Position numbers and translations under genes: made by a program. Of a stretch of DNA of 15,728 bases, positions 14,799 through 15,728 are shown in pieces. Origin of the DNA: Rodentolepis nana (taxonomy: Eukaryota > Platyhelminthes > Cestoda > Cyclophyllidea > Hymenolepididae). Under the pieces are notes generated by a model. It was given only the letters and a program-made list of their open reading frames with translations. It had not been told where the DNA came from and searched no databases. The DNA is taken from positions 1 to 15,728 of the forward strand of contig UZAE01001032.1 in assembly GCA_900617975.1 (NCBI GenBank), in the 5' to 3' direction. Every line of letters begins with the position of its first letter. The stretch's first letter is position 1.

Positions 14799-15728
14799 GT
14801 AAGCTTGCACTTCTATGTCTAGATTTTGCCAATTGATAATTTAAAAAAATATAAAGATGTTTTTTTTTAATTTTCTACCTTTTATTATTGCAAATCATCT
14901 AAAATCTGAATTATCAAAAAGAATACCGAGAATTGTAAACTGGAATTCTGTGGGATGGTTAAAATCCACCTACTTCTACCTATTTATATTAATAGTATTA
15001 ATTAATAAGGGAAAGATAGTATATCCGTGCTCTACTAGTATCAAAGTTAATTAAATTCACACTTTCAATAAGTTTGAGAATGATTCAACCTATTTGAATT
15101 CCAGTTTGATTTATCAATTTTAAGCGGATTGTCATTATTTATAATGCTTTTGAGGCCTATTAAATTTAATTGTTTCACAATTCCATCCTGAGTCATTTAA
15201 CTTGCCCTCATACTAAAAGAGCAGTTACTTTAATCCTGTAGATATTCGATTTATAATCGACAATAGTATCAGTAATTATTTTGCCATTACTTTTCTCTAT
15301 TTATTTCAAACATACTATATCCCTTTATCAGTTATCAGCACTAAGTTGTAAGATCTTAAAATGTAAAGACCACTATGGTCATGATCGTACTTTTTTAGTA
15401 TTTCAAATACCCCTCAAATAATAGAAAGAGTACTTCAAAGAAATTTTGAACTTTACTAGATTTTAGAATTCGAAAACTTGTAAAATTAACGACATTGAGA
15501 CAATCAGTTGCCTATCTTCCAACTTCGCTTTATAACTGTTTAAATCACAAGCACGATTATGTCAATACAGTCGGGGTATAATTAATGGCTCCACTCATGT
15601 TATTCCTGATGGAGGGTTGATGTATTTCAGCATTGTTGAGTCGTAATATGAACTGGTTTATATGTCACTTGGTGCGTTATTCTTAGTGACTCCCCCCCCC
15701 CTCCCCACCCACCCCACCCCCCTCCTCC
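14799..15728 (+). other. Intron 9, 5' part (continues past the window)
   Basis: Starts with a GTAAGC donor after exon 9. The 930 bases are AT-rich up to about 15690 and then become C-rich. No I-II linker exon or domain II sequence is seen. The acceptor is outside the window. Confidence 0.75.
15692..15728. repeat. C-rich tract, G-quadruplex-capable on the minus strand
   Basis: C10 followed by TCCCC, ACCC, ACCCC, ACCCCCC and TCCTCC to the window edge. The minus strand reads as at least four closely spaced G3+ runs with one-base loops, a classic quadruplex pattern. It lies in intron 9 and may continue beyond the window. Confidence 0.85.

Noticed and set aside
1..15728. CRISPR array, bacterial operon or phage-type system
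   Set aside because: Spliced exons, long introns and microsatellites show animal nuclear DNA; no regularly spaced repeats exist.

Overview
This window is animal nuclear DNA. It holds the 5' part of one large, intron-rich gene on the + strand, encoding the pore-forming alpha-1 subunit of a voltage-gated calcium channel. Nine coding exons can be joined by splice signals and reading phase (1981-2324, 3245-3350, 3443-3582, 4640-4731, 4805-4951, 10283-10533, 10616-10719, 11326-11441, 14739-14798). Together they give 1360 coding bases, or 453 residues plus one base. This covers the cytoplasmic N-terminus, all of homologous domain I (S1-S6 with the selectivity-filter glutamate) and the start of the I-II linker with the beta-subunit binding site (AID). 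The reading frame is unbroken across all eight complete introns. Domains II-IV lie beyond the right edge. S1 and the S1-S2 loop resemble the Cav2 (N/P/Q/R; fly cacophony, worm unc-2) class rather than L-type Cav1 or T-type Cav3.

Organism: an invertebrate metazoan with an AT-rich genome, microsatellites and homopolymer tracts, and very uneven intron sizes (73-92 bases against 0.6-5.3 kb). A parasitic flatworm would fit, but nothing here proves it.

Layout: 60-186 is one copy of a dispersed repeat. 187-1384 is AT-rich DNA with no recognisable gene. 1385-1810 is a CpG-rich stretch with CCAAT-like and TATA-like elements, probably the promoter and start of the 5' UTR. 1981-14798 is the channel gene. 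14799 to the end is intron 9, finishing in a C-rich tract. A second copy of the dispersed repeat (about 90% identical, same orientation) sits in intron 8 at 14023-14150.

The most notable feature is intron 1. It has no GT donor. It begins with the exact U12-type donor ATATCCTTT, carries a U12-like branch site (TTCCCTAAC) and ends in AC, so it is a minor-spliceosome AT-AC intron. Removing it restores the conserved IDWGPFEYM junction in perfect frame. Conventional GT-AG gene prediction would probably miss exon 1 and start the protein inside the intron. Other points of interest are exon sizes matching those I recall for vertebrate CACNA1A, a proline at the usual first S4 gating-charge position, a changed AID / G-beta-gamma motif, a lengthened S5-P turret, and several strong intronic hairpins. 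No mobile-element protein, tRNA, rRNA or second protein-coding gene was recognised.
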